64,000 nt of DNA, taken from JBLNBN01 sp050260015. GTDB taxonomy: Bacteria > Bacteroidota > Ignavibacteria > Kapaibacteriales > UBA2268. Below, piece by piece: positions 15,623 through 23,837 of this stretch (position 1 is the first letter of the stretch; each line of letters opens with the position of its first letter). A model generated the notes under the pieces. It searched no databases and was not told the origin of the DNA. It was given only the letters and a program-made list of their open reading frames with translations. The stretch is taken from positions 62,001 to 126,000 of the forward strand of contig JBLNBN010000030.1 in assembly GCA_050260015.1 (NCBI GenBank). Reading direction: 5' to 3'. Both the position numbers and the translations under genes were made by a program.

Positions 15623-16864
15623 TTAGTCGAGGAAATGCACGAAGAGACCGTCGCGCAATTTCGGCTCGAACCAGGTCGATTTAGGAGGCATTATCTTGCC
15701 CGCGTCGGCGATCGCCATCAATTCTTCGACTGAGGTTGCGAACATGGAGAACGCAAGCTTCATTTCGCCGCTGTCAACCCTGCGCTCCAACTCGCCAAGA
15801 CCGCGGATGCCGCCGACGAAGTCCACGCGCGAGCTTGTGCGGGGATCGTCGATGCCCAGCATGGGAGCTAAAACGTAGTTCTGCAGGAGAGCCACGTCGA
15901 GGCTGTCCACTGGATCCGTGTTAGCGGTTAAGTGGTCTTTCGCGTTGAGCTTGTACCATTGTTTGTCCATGTACATGCCGATCTCGCCTTTCTTCGAGGG
16001 ATGCAACTGGCCGGGAGCTTTTTCGACAGTAAAATGCTCGCCGAGCTTCGACATGAATTCTTCTTCGGTCGCGCCGTTTAGATCTTTAACTAAGCGGTTG
16101 TAGTCCATTATATACAGGTGCGAGCCCGGGAAGAGCACCGCGAGGAAGAAATTATACTCTTCGTCGCCGCGGTGGTTGGGGTTGGCCTGCGCGCGTTCGC
16201 GGCCGACTATAGAAGCGGCTGCGGAACGGTGGTGCCCGTCTGCAACGTAGAAATAATCGACGGCGCCGAGAACGGACTGTATTTTTTCGATCTGGGCTTT
16301 GTCGCGGATCACCCAGCTCTGGTGGCGGATGCCGTCGAGCGCAACGTGGTCGTTGTCGGGAGCGTTCTTAACAACGCTCTCGACGATAGCGTTTATTTCC
16401 GCGTTGTCGCGATAGGTCAGGAAGATGGGGCCGGAGTGCGCGTTGGTTACGCGAACGTGCTCGCAGCGGTCTTCTTCCTTGTCCTTGCGGGTTTTTTCAT
16501 GCTTCTTGATTACGTCGTTCCAGTAATCTTCAACTGCCGCGCAGCCTACGAGGCCGTATTGCGTTCTGCCGTTCATCGTCTGGGCATAGACGTAAATGTA
16601 GGGCTCGGGGTCTTCGACTAATATTTTTTCGTCGATGAGCTTTTGCAGGTTTTCTCTACCTTTTTGGTAAACTTTTGGGTCGTGCAAATCGATCGAAGGA
16701 TCGAGATCTACTTCCGGCTTTCCTACGTGGAGGAAGGAGTGCGGATGCCCGGCGACTTCCTTGCGGGCTTCGTCGGAGTTCAAAACGTCATAAGGCTTCG
16801 ATGCGACTTCGGCAGCCATATCGGGAGTGGGGCGGAACGCTTTAAAGGGACGGAACGTGGCCAT
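15623..16864 (-). CDS. DUF1015 family protein
   Basis: A 413-residue protein of the DUF1015 family, of normal length, recognised by its start (FRPFKAFRPTPDMAAEVASKPYDVLNSDEAR) and by the stretch YVADGHHRSAAASIVGR. The family occurs widely next to serA-type dehydrogenases and has been linked by context to serine metabolism; Asp/His pairs in the conserved core suggest a phosphotransferase-like activity, but I treat the reaction as unproven. The ATG overlaps the serA stop in the arrangement TAATG, so the two are translationally coupled. Cytoplasmic, no signal peptide. Family assignment firm, function uncertain. Confidence 0.9.
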   Translation of the reverse strand: MATFRPFKAFRPTPDMAAEVASKPYDVLNSDEARKEVAGHPHSFLHVGKPEVDLDPSIDLHDPKVYQKGRENLQKLIDEKILVEDPEPYIYVYAQTMNGRTQYGLVGCAAVEDYWNDVIKKHEKTRKDKEEDRCEHVRVTNAHSGPIFLTYRDNAEINAIVESVVKNAPDNDHVALDGIRHQSWVIRDKAQIEKIQSVLGAVDYFYVADGHHRSAAASIVGRERAQANPNHRGDEEYNFFLAVLFPGSHLYIMDYNRLVKDLNGATEEEFMSKLGEHFTVEKAPGQLHPSKKGEIGMYMDKQWYKLNAKDHLTANTDPVDSLDVALLQNYVLAPMLGIDDPRTSSRVDFVGGIRGLGELERRVDSGEMKLAFSMFATSVEELMAIADAGKIMPPKSTWFEPKLRDGLFVHFLD

Positions 16865-17781
16865 TATTTCGAGCCTCCGTTAAGCGCGTCGATAACTTTT
16901 TGCGCGATTTCCGAGCCTACGCGTTCCTGGGCTTCGTCCGTAGAGGCGCCGATATGAGGCGTTGCCGAAACGTTCGGGTGGTTGAGCAATTCGCCCTGGG
17001 CTTCGGTAATCGGTTCGTTCTCGAACACGTCGATGCCTGCGAGAGCTACTTTACCGCTCTTTAGCGCATCGAGGAGAGCCTTTTCTGAAACGACACCGCC
17101 GCGGGCGCAGTTGATTATCATAACGCCGTCCTTCATCATCGCAAATTCCTTCTCGGTGAGGGTCGGGCCTTCGCTCTTGATGAAAGGCATGTGAAGAGTA
17201 ATAATATCTGAAGTTTTTAATAATTCTTCTTTGGACAAAAGCGTAACGTTCATATCGGTAGAGTTAACGTACGGATCGAAAGCGACGACCTTCATGCCTA
17301 AGCCGAGAGCGCGTTTAGCGACTTCGCGACCGATATTGCCAAAACCGAGAACGCCGAGAGTTTTACCGGTCAATTCGCGGCCCTTAGCGAAATCTTTCTT
17401 AAGCCACTTGCCTTCGCGCATGCTTGCGGTGGATACGTGCAGGAATCTCGAAAGAGCGAACATGTGGCTGATAGCGAGCTCAGCGACGGAAATAGAAGAA
17501 GCTCCGGGCGTATTGAGCACGGGAATGCCCTTTTCCTTAGCGTAGGGCACGTCGATATTATCGAGTCCCACGCCGCCGCGAGCGATAGCTCTTAAGTTCA
17601 CGCCGGCGTCGATGACTTCGCGCGTCACTTTCGTTGCGGAACGAACGATAATAGCGGAAGCGGTAGGGATTTCCTTTAACAATTCTTCAGGCGTAAGCTT
17701 TTGCTCGACTACGTCGAAGCCTGCCGCTTTTAGCATATCGGAACCGATTTTTTCAATACCGTCCGTTATTAAAACTTTCAT
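16864..17781 (-). CDS. serA: D-3-phosphoglycerate dehydrogenase, short form
   Basis: Catalyses the NAD-dependent oxidation of 3-phosphoglycerate, the first step of serine synthesis. The 305-residue length is the short form without the C-terminal ACT/ASB regulatory domains, so serine feedback through ACT is not expected. The Rossmann motif GFGNIG is at residues 146-151, and the catalytic set is R227 (NCARGG), E256 (ENEP) and H276 (TPHIGAS). The downstream DUF1015 gene overlaps its stop codon. A Bacteroidota-type promoter (TTTG-N21-TAATTTTG) lies 50 bases upstream. Other 2-hydroxyacid dehydrogenases share the fold, but the DUF1015 neighbour favours serA. Confidence 0.9.
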   Translation of the reverse strand: MKVLITDGIEKIGSDMLKAAGFDVVEQKLTPEELLKEIPTASAIIVRSATKVTREVIDAGVNLRAIARGGVGLDNIDVPYAKEKGIPVLNTPGASSISVAELAISHMFALSRFLHVSTASMREGKWLKKDFAKGRELTGKTLGVLGFGNIGREVAKRALGLGMKVVAFDPYVNSTDMNVTLLSKEELLKTSDIITLHMPFIKSEGPTLTEKEFAMMKDGVMIINCARGGVVSEKALLDALKSGKVALAGIDVFENEPITEAQGELLNHPNVSATPHIGASTDEAQERVGSEIAQKVIDALNGGSK

Positions 17782-17830
17782 TTTTTTACCTCTTATTAAT
17801 TTTGTTCTGAATTTGTAAAGACAGATTAAG

Positions 17831-17863
17831 CAAAATTAAGGAAAACTTTGTCACTCAACCAAA
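17831..17863 (-). promoter_or_regulatory. Promoter of serA-DUF1015, Bacteroidota type
   Basis: On the minus strand TTTG (complement of 17860-17863), a 21-base spacer and TAATTTTG (complement of 17831-17838) precede the ATG at 17781 by 50 bases. Good -7 match; spacer slightly long. Confidence 0.55.
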
Positions 17864-17953
17864 TTATTAAAAAATATTGTTGTAGAGAACTGGAATATCG
17901 CATTTATTTTTTTGTTAATTTGTGATCGTGGGCATAACAAAAGAGTAATATAT

Positions 17954-19072
17954 ATGCGCAAAGATAAAGATGTAATATTAATAGTTGACGACAACACAGA
18001 TAATCTTAAAATAGTCGGCGAGCAACTGCGCGAGCACAACGCGGAGTTAATCATAGCGACGAGCGGGGAGATGGCTCTTAATTTTTTAAGCCGTCGCACG
18101 CCCGATTTAATTTTATTGGACGTCATGATGCCGGAAATGGACGGCTTCGAGCTCTGCAGAAGGATAAAAGAAAATCCGAACACCGCGGAGACCCCAATAA
18201 TCTTTTTAACTGGAAAGGTAGCCGAGGAGGACGTTTTACGCGGCTTCGAATTAGGCGCGGTCGATTACGTGCCAAAGCCGTTCCGCAACGCGGAATTGCT
18301 AGCTCGCGTTCGCGTTCATATTGATTTGCGAAGAGCGCGCAAAGCCCTCCAGGAGAATAATACGGCTTTAGAAAAGGCTAATCTCCAGAAAAATGAATTG
18401 ATGGGTATTGCTGCGCATGACCTGAAGAATCCGATTTACAGCATATCAATGCTCGCTAAGCTTCTGCGCGACGAAGCAGGACTAAGCCAGGAAGAGGTGA
18501 AGGAATTTGCTCAGGATATCGTCACTTCCGCCGAGAGAATGCTTGAATTGATCGTCTCCCTTTTGGATCTCAATGCATTAGAGGACGGCAGGATTGCCTT
18601 CCACCCTGAATGTATTGAATTAAGCGAAACGCTTGAAGCTTTAGTAAAGAGATACAAGCCCCAGGCGGAAGCAAAACAAATCCAGATCAATTTCGAGCCT
18701 AATAGCGAAGGAATTAATATTACCGCGGATAGGAACGCTGTAATCCAGATATTCGACAACCTGATATCCAACGCCATCAAGTTCTCGCCCTTCGAAAAAC
18801 GCGTATTCGTCGATCTCGCGACTACGGATCATCGGGCGGTAGTTTCCGTGCGCGACGAAGGGCCCGGCATAACGAAGGAAGATATGGGTAAGCTATTCGG
18901 CAAGTTTACGAAACTCTCGGCGCGGCCTACTGCGGGGGAAAATTCCACTGGACTTGGGCTATCGATAGTTAAATCTTACGTGGAGGCTTGCGAGGGAACT
19001 ATCCGTTGCGATAGCGAACCGGGAAGCGGGGCGGATTTTATCGTAACTTTCCCACTATCGACAGGGGATTAA
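17954..19072 (+). CDS. Receiver-histidine kinase protein
   Basis: The start is set at 17954 (MRKDKDVILIVDDN); an upstream in-frame ATG at 17912 would add 14 unlikely residues. The 372-residue product joins an N-terminal receiver domain (acidic pair D12/D13, phospho-acceptor D56 in LILLDVMMPEMDG, K108) through a coiled-coil helix to HisKA (H155 in GIAAHDLKNP) and an ATPase domain (N box NLISNAIKFSP, G1 DEGPGI, G2 GLGLSIVKS). There is no membrane segment. The receiver probably controls the kinase, in the manner of cytosolic phosphorelay intermediates. It is convergent with the sigma factor gene; their stop codons share TTAA at 19069-19072. Partner proteins are not in the window. Confidence 0.9.
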   Translation: MRKDKDVILIVDDNTDNLKIVGEQLREHNAELIIATSGEMALNFLSRRTPDLILLDVMMPEMDGFELCRRIKENPNTAETPIIFLTGKVAEEDVLRGFELGAVDYVPKPFRNAELLARVRVHIDLRRARKALQENNTALEKANLQKNELMGIAAHDLKNPIYSISMLAKLLRDEAGLSQEEVKEFAQDIVTSAERMLELIVSLLDLNALEDGRIAFHPECIELSETLEALVKRYKPQAEAKQIQINFEPNSEGINITADRNAVIQIFDNLISNAIKFSPFEKRVFVDLATTDHRAVVSVRDEGPGITKEDMGKLFGKFTKLSARPTAGENSTGLGLSIVKSYVEACEGTIRCDSEPGSGADFIVTFPLSTGD

Positions 19073-19686
19073 TCGGATAGATGGCTCATTTGCTTTTTAA
19101 GGGCTAAGCCAAGAATTTTGCGCGCGCGGAAGAGGTGAGCCTTAACCGTTCCGAGCGGTAAATTTAGCATATCGGCTATCTGCTGGTAGTCCAATTCGTC
19201 CTCATGCCTCAACTTAATTACTTTTCTATAGTTTTCCGGGAGCGATTCTATCGCTTTGCGAACTATCCTGCTCTTCTCCTCGCTCATTATCAATTCGTCC
19301 GGTAGTAAATCCGGATCGCGAACGTCGAATTCGTTGTCGTCTTCGCCAGCGGGATTAATGCTTTGGCTTAGGGAAACTACGTTAAACCTCTTTTTGCGAA
19401 GGAAGTCGATGCATGTATTGGACGCGATGCGATTTATCCATGCGGAGAAGCTGTAACCGGGCTTAAAGCTTTCCAGCGCGTTGTACGCTTTTATGAACGT
19501 CTCTTGTATTATATCTTCCGCATCGTCCTCGTCGCGGATCATTCGGCGAATGTAGCCAGCTATAAGCCTTCTGTATTTACGTTCCAATTCGGCAAACGCC
19601 TGCTTATTCCCGGCTAAGATCTGTCGGATCAAGCCGTAATCCTCTTCATTTCTCCTGGCTATATTTGCTTGTTGGGGTGAAGGCAT
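19069..19686 (-). CDS. ECF-family RNA polymerase sigma factor
   Basis: A 205-residue group 4 sigma factor. The start is taken at the ATG at 19686 (MPSPQQANIARRNEED); a TTG 15 bases upstream also opens the frame. Sigma region 2 is clear (YIRRMIRDEDDAEDIIQETF then SFSAWINRIASNTCIDFLRK), and region 4 is LPENYRKVIKLRHEDELDY followed by QQIADMLNLPLGTVKAHLFR. The N-terminal 25 residues are non-conserved. No anti-sigma gene is adjacent, which is unusual but common for this branch in Bacteroidota and Chlorobiota (RpoE-like). It is probably the proximal gene to mutS2 only by position (mutS2 lies upstream on the same strand, 52 bases away, so read-through from mutS2 is possible). Confidence 0.9.
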   Translation of the reverse strand: MPSPQQANIARRNEEDYGLIRQILAGNKQAFAELERKYRRLIAGYIRRMIRDEDDAEDIIQETFIKAYNALESFKPGYSFSAWINRIASNTCIDFLRKKRFNVVSLSQSINPAGEDDNEFDVRDPDLLPDELIMSEEKSRIVRKAIESLPENYRKVIKLRHEDELDYQQIADMLNLPLGTVKAHLFRARKILGLALKKQMSHLSD

Positions 19687-19737
19687 CGTACAAATTACCA
19701 AATTGGAAAATCAAATATAAATAAAAATAGCGAGCGG

Positions 19738-22107
19738 TTAAAACTCGACGATAGTAACTCCGGCTCCGCCTTCCGTCAGCTCGCCCTCGCGGAAAGATTT
19801 AATATAGGGATTCTCCGTGAGAAACTCGTGAATCGCTTTACGCAACGCCCCGGTACCCTTGCCGTGGATAATCGTAAACATAGGGACGTTATTTAGAATT
19901 GCGTTTGAGATATAGTCCTCGAGCTCGCGCAAACTCTCTTCGGCGCGCTTACCTCGAAGGTCGAGACGAGTATTCATATCAAATTTAATAAATTCGGTGT
20001 AATCCGCTTTTTTAGTCTCTTTCTTTTCGGCCGGCGCCAATTTGGAAAGTGGAAGCCGAAATTTCAATCCATTTAGATCTACGAGCGCTACGCCCTTAGC
20101 TTTATCGACTTCCAGCGCAATCCCGGTCGCATTGGAGTCGATGACGAGCACGCCTTCGCCCTCGACGACTTCGCCTTTAGGCCTTGGAGCTGCCTGTTGA
20201 GCTTTTTCCTCGGACTTGCGAACCTGCTCTTCAATTTTATCGCGTTTATCGCCGTAATCGTGTTTTACTTCGGCTATTGAACGCTTTTCTTCGCGTAACT
20301 CTTTTATCGTATTTTCGATAAGCGAGTTCGCCCCGCGCACAATCTCGAGCGCCTCGCGGTTGGCTTGGTCCAAGGTTTCGCGGCGTTTCGTCTTTATCGA
20401 TTTCAGCTTTTCGTCGTAATCGGATTTTAGCTTATTAAACTTTGCGCGCTCGCTTTGGGCCGCCGCTCTATCGGTTTCGGCCTCGGACTTATATTTTTGC
20501 AGCAGCCTAATGCTTTCTTCTAATTCTTGGTGACGCTCGCCGAGATATTTTTTTGAGCGCTCAAGCACGAGCGGCGACATTCCTAAGTTCTGCGCCAGGA
20601 AAAATGCGTAGCTGTTCCCGGGAATTCCCGAGAGGAACTTAAAGGTCGGCTTTAACTGCTTTTCGTCGAATTCCAGCGAGGCGTTCTCGATTTCCGAACG
20701 GTTCAGCGCGTAGGATTTAAGGGATGACTGGTGGGTCGTTACGACGAAGAACAGGTTGAGCTCCAGGAAAGTGTCCAGTATCCCGGCCGCAAGCGCGGAT
20801 CCCTCCTGCGGGTCCGTACCAGAAAGGATCTCGTCGATCAGCGCGAGGGAGCGATTGTCGGCGAGGCGGAGTATTTCTATTAACTGCAGGGCTTGCGAGC
20901 TGAACGTCGAGAGATCGTTTTCAATTGATTGATTGTCGCCGATCGAAGTGAATACCGTTCGATAATTAGTCTTGCAATATCCCAACGGGAAAATCCCGCT
21001 TAATGCCATTAGAACGCTCAAGCCGACGCTTTTAAGAGCGACCGTTTTACCGCCTGCGTTCGGACCTGATATCAGGTGCCCGCGCTTCTCCGGGGAGAAT
21101 TCAACGGAGAGGGGAATGACCTTATCCTTACCTTTGGTATGTACGAGCAACGGATGCTTTACGTTCTTTAGTATTATTTCGTTCTCATCGGAAATTTCCG
21201 GCTTTACGCCGCCATATTCAAGGGCGTACCTTGCGCGGGCGAGCAGCGAATCCATGTAGGCCATTATCTCGACGGAGGCGAGCATACTTTTGGCGTCGTC
21301 GCCGATTTCCGCAGTCAGGTTCCGCAATATCTTATAAACCTCTCTCTGCTCCTCGTTCGAGAGAATCGAGAGCTCGTTATTCATTTCGATTATCTCGGAG
21401 GGCTCTATAAAGACAGTTGCGCCCGTTTGCGAAATGCCGTGGATAATACCTGGCAGGTGGCGTTTGTGCTCGCTTCGTATAGGCAAAACGTAGCGTCCCT
21501 CGCGAATCGTAATGAACTCGTCGCGGGTCATGTCGTCGAGCGCTACCTTACGCATTATCTTTTGAATGCGCGAGCGCAGCCGCGCTGATTTTCCATGTAT
21601 TTCCTGCCGGATGCGGAAGAGTTCCTTGCTCGCGGTGTCCTTTACTTCGCCGGTGTCCGTGAGCGCTTCGGCGATATGCTTCTCTAAGAGTCTATTCTCG
21701 AATAGGGCGGCTGCACGTTCGGAAAGTAATGGGAATTTCTCGAACCTGGAAGCGAAAAACCCTTTTAATAAGCGCGACACCCGGGCCACATCAGCGATTT
21801 TTAGTATATCCAACGAAGAAAGCACGGAATTAATAACGAGCGAAGAATAGAGCCTTTGCCGGACGTCATCCATTCCTTCGAACGGGACGGAATCTTCCGT
21901 TACGAGCAGCTTAACGGCTTCGTCGAGCGTCGAATGCTCTTCGTTCAGGCGCTCAATATCCTCGCTCGGGCGTAGATTAAGGAGTATCTCTCTCCCGGGA
22001 TCCGTTATGGCGTATTTGGAGATAAATTCAAGCGCGGTAAAGAATTCGAGCCTGCGCATGGATTCGACTAGCATTTCCTCTAATGACTTCTCTTTTAATT
22101 CCGGCAT
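19738..22107 (-). CDS. mutS2: Endonuclease MutS2
   Basis: A 789-residue MutS-family ATPase without the mismatch-recognition domain. After the core/lever region, the ATPase shows Walker A GPNAGGKT at residues 348-355, and the Walker B and signature region LIDEILSGTDPQEGSALA. A coiled-coil clamp (residues about 500-640) precedes a KOW-like strand region and a C-terminal Smr nuclease domain with LDLRGKRAEESL and HGKGTGALR. MutS2 proteins suppress recombination, and in some species split collided ribosomes. Length and domain order are normal. It follows yqeY by 6 bases on the same strand and is probably co-transcribed with it. Confidence 0.95.
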   Translation of the reverse strand: MPELKEKSLEEMLVESMRRLEFFTALEFISKYAITDPGREILLNLRPSEDIERLNEEHSTLDEAVKLLVTEDSVPFEGMDDVRQRLYSSLVINSVLSSLDILKIADVARVSRLLKGFFASRFEKFPLLSERAAALFENRLLEKHIAEALTDTGEVKDTASKELFRIRQEIHGKSARLRSRIQKIMRKVALDDMTRDEFITIREGRYVLPIRSEHKRHLPGIIHGISQTGATVFIEPSEIIEMNNELSILSNEEQREVYKILRNLTAEIGDDAKSMLASVEIMAYMDSLLARARYALEYGGVKPEISDENEIILKNVKHPLLVHTKGKDKVIPLSVEFSPEKRGHLISGPNAGGKTVALKSVGLSVLMALSGIFPLGYCKTNYRTVFTSIGDNQSIENDLSTFSSQALQLIEILRLADNRSLALIDEILSGTDPQEGSALAAGILDTFLELNLFFVVTTHQSSLKSYALNRSEIENASLEFDEKQLKPTFKFLSGIPGNSYAFFLAQNLGMSPLVLERSKKYLGERHQELEESIRLLQKYKSEAETDRAAAQSERAKFNKLKSDYDEKLKSIKTKRRETLDQANREALEIVRGANSLIENTIKELREEKRSIAEVKHDYGDKRDKIEEQVRKSEEKAQQAAPRPKGEVVEGEGVLVIDSNATGIALEVDKAKGVALVDLNGLKFRLPLSKLAPAEKKETKKADYTEFIKFDMNTRLDLRGKRAEESLRELEDYISNAILNNVPMFTIIHGKGTGALRKAIHEFLTENPYIKSFREGELTEGGAGVTIVEF

Positions 22108-22113
22108 TTACTG

Positions 22114-22560
22114 CTAACCTAAAAGCTTTTTAACAATTTCCTGAACCTTTCCGCCCTCGGCTTTCCCGGAGAGCTTTTTCATTGATATTCCCATCACCTT
22201 GCCCATATCCTTTGCGCCGGCGGCGCCAGTTTGCACGATAACCTCGCGTATCTCGGCCTCGATTTCTTCGTCGCTTAATTGTTTAGGAAGGAATTCCTGG
22301 ATAATAGCGAGCTCGCCCTCTTCTTTTTCGGCGAGGTCGTCCCTTCCCGCGGAGCGGTACATATCGATGGCGTCTTTGCGCTTTTTCGCCGCGGAATTGA
22401 GTAATTTTATTTCGTCCGCGTCGCCTAATTCGCGGCCTGCCCCGCTTTTATTAAACTCAATAATTTGCGAGCGGATGGAGCGCAGGGTTTCAGTACGCAG
22501 CTTATTTCCATCCTTCATCGCATTTTTCAGATGTTCGGTTATTGTTTCTTCTAAGTTCAT
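22114..22560 (-). CDS. yqeY: GatB/YqeY domain protein
   Basis: A 148-residue YqeY-family protein, full length. It shows LRTETLRSIRSQIIEF near the N-terminus, YRSAGRDDLAEKEEGELAII and EFLPKQLSDEEIEAEI in the middle, and GAKDMGKVMGISMKKLSGKA near the end. It resembles the tRNA-binding tail of GatB and is linked to tRNA-dependent amidation by homology, but its role alone is not established. It is all-helical and cytoplasmic. It precedes mutS2 by 6 bases. Confidence 0.93.
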   Translation of the reverse strand: MNLEETITEHLKNAMKDGNKLRTETLRSIRSQIIEFNKSGAGRELGDADEIKLLNSAAKKRKDAIDMYRSAGRDDLAEKEEGELAIIQEFLPKQLSDEEIEAEIREVIVQTGAAGAKDMGKVMGISMKKLSGKAEGGKVQEIVKKLLG

Positions 22561-22623
22561 TTTGTTTGATTTTTTGTTTACATTAATCTTATTATTAACG
22601 ATATTGAGTCGGCCTTAGTGAGG

Positions 22624-23730
22624 TCAAAATTTATAAAAGGGATAAATGAATGAAAATTTTACGTCCTTCGTACCAATTTCCAAAACGGGGGAAGGCAGCT
22701 TAAAGTAATTGGCGCTCTGGATCAGCCAACCCAGGAAGCCGTCGGCATTGGGGAACATTTGCTGAAGATTCCAATCGAGCGATATTAATAGCTTTGGGTT
22801 GCCATAGGTCGCGCCAGTTTGCTTTTCAGATTGGCAAGTGCAGGGGCGATCAAGTCTTGGGTTGCATAGGCTATAAACGGCGTATCCGACCGAGAGGTCC
22901 AGCCACGGAACCCAGTATTTCTTCATGCCGGTCGGCAATAGGTTGTATACGTTTACGCTCATCCAGAAGGTCTGCGCGGAGTAATTATCAATGAAAGCGT
23001 CCGACGGGTACCTGTCTAACTCCCCGTGCCAGGAAGGCTTTATATATTGAAACTTTGGCGTGAAATTCTGCAGGAAGGGCGAGAAATGCTGGGCAACGAA
23101 AAATGTCGCTCCGGCGATATCCGCGTAAAAGTCAGAAGGGGAAAAGCCAAACCCGATGCTGTACCCGTCAAGAATTTCGACGTAGGAATTATAAGCCAGC
23201 CCTAGAACGCCGCCCCAAATAGCCGAAGCGTCGTAGCTCAGCCCAGAGGTAAAGAGGGCTTCCTGCATTACGTAGCATGGGAGATACGTGCCAAAAAAAT
23301 GACCGGGCTTATCCAGCCAGAGAGTAAATTCCGCATCCTCGTAAGTATGGAAGGGGCCTACTTCCTTCCAAATCGTATTCTGCTGCAAAAAGTGCTGAAG
23401 AAGAAAAATACCGGTATAAACGCCGCCGGTTACTGCGGCGGCTGCGGGTTGAATCTCAGTTTCACGCAGGGGCAGCTTACCCGTTATGGTAAAGCGGCGA
23501 TTATTAGCGTACATGAATTCTTTTGACGTAATGTGCTTTGATTTCGAGATTGTTTCAATCAAAGAGTCGCTAAGTGACAATTTTTTATTATTTTCGCTAA
23601 ACGCAGAGTCGGCTGGTAGAGTAGCCGCCGGGGGCGGCGTTGGAAGACCGGCTAAGACGACGGCCGTATCTTCTGCAAATAAATTGGAAGAAACGACTAA
23701 AACTATGAAAAAAAACGTATATTTCAGCAT
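22624..23730 (-). CDS. Exported DUF2279/YfiM-like protein
   Basis: The start is placed at 23730, which gives the signal peptide MLKYTFFFIVLVVSSNLFA; the frame is open to an ATG 13 codons earlier that would bury it. The 368-residue product contains, from about residue 110, WLDKPGHFFGTYLPCYVMQE, then NSYVEILDGYS and FGFSPSDFYADIAG, which is the DUF2279 pattern (DKxGH ... E-x2-DG ... GFSxxD). These are outer-membrane-associated proteins of unknown role in Bacteroidota. The C-terminal part is Trp/Tyr-rich with alternating strands. Divergent from the RodZ-like gene. Confidence 0.75.
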   Translation of the reverse strand: MLKYTFFFIVLVVSSNLFAEDTAVVLAGLPTPPPAATLPADSAFSENNKKLSLSDSLIETISKSKHITSKEFMYANNRRFTITGKLPLRETEIQPAAAAVTGGVYTGIFLLQHFLQQNTIWKEVGPFHTYEDAEFTLWLDKPGHFFGTYLPCYVMQEALFTSGLSYDASAIWGGVLGLAYNSYVEILDGYSIGFGFSPSDFYADIAGATFFVAQHFSPFLQNFTPKFQYIKPSWHGELDRYPSDAFIDNYSAQTFWMSVNVYNLLPTGMKKYWVPWLDLSVGYAVYSLCNPRLDRPCTCQSEKQTGATYGNPKLLISLDWNLQQMFPNADGFLGWLIQSANYFKLPSPVLEIGTKDVKFSFIYPFYKF

Positions 23731-23762
23731 ATTGTGGTATAAATATTGATGTAAATAAATAC

Positions 23763-23811
23763 GATTCAAAATTGAATTCTTTCAAAAATAAAGAATAATG
23801 ATTCAAAATTG
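23763..23811. repeat. Direct repeat in the divergent yfiM-like/rodZ-like spacer
   Basis: GATTCAAAATTG occurs at 23763-23774 and again at 23800-23811, 37 bases apart, within the 107-base spacer between two divergent genes. On the minus strand a TATTTTTG box lies between the copies (23783-23790). It might be a paired regulator site, or chance in AT-rich DNA. Confidence 0.4.
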
Positions 23812-23837
23812 TAAAAAAAATATCTAAAAAGCTACTA

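Noticed and set aside
16118..16621. A 167-codon open frame on the plus strand inside the DUF1015 gene
   Set aside because: Antisense shadow of a well-conserved gene, no family resemblance.
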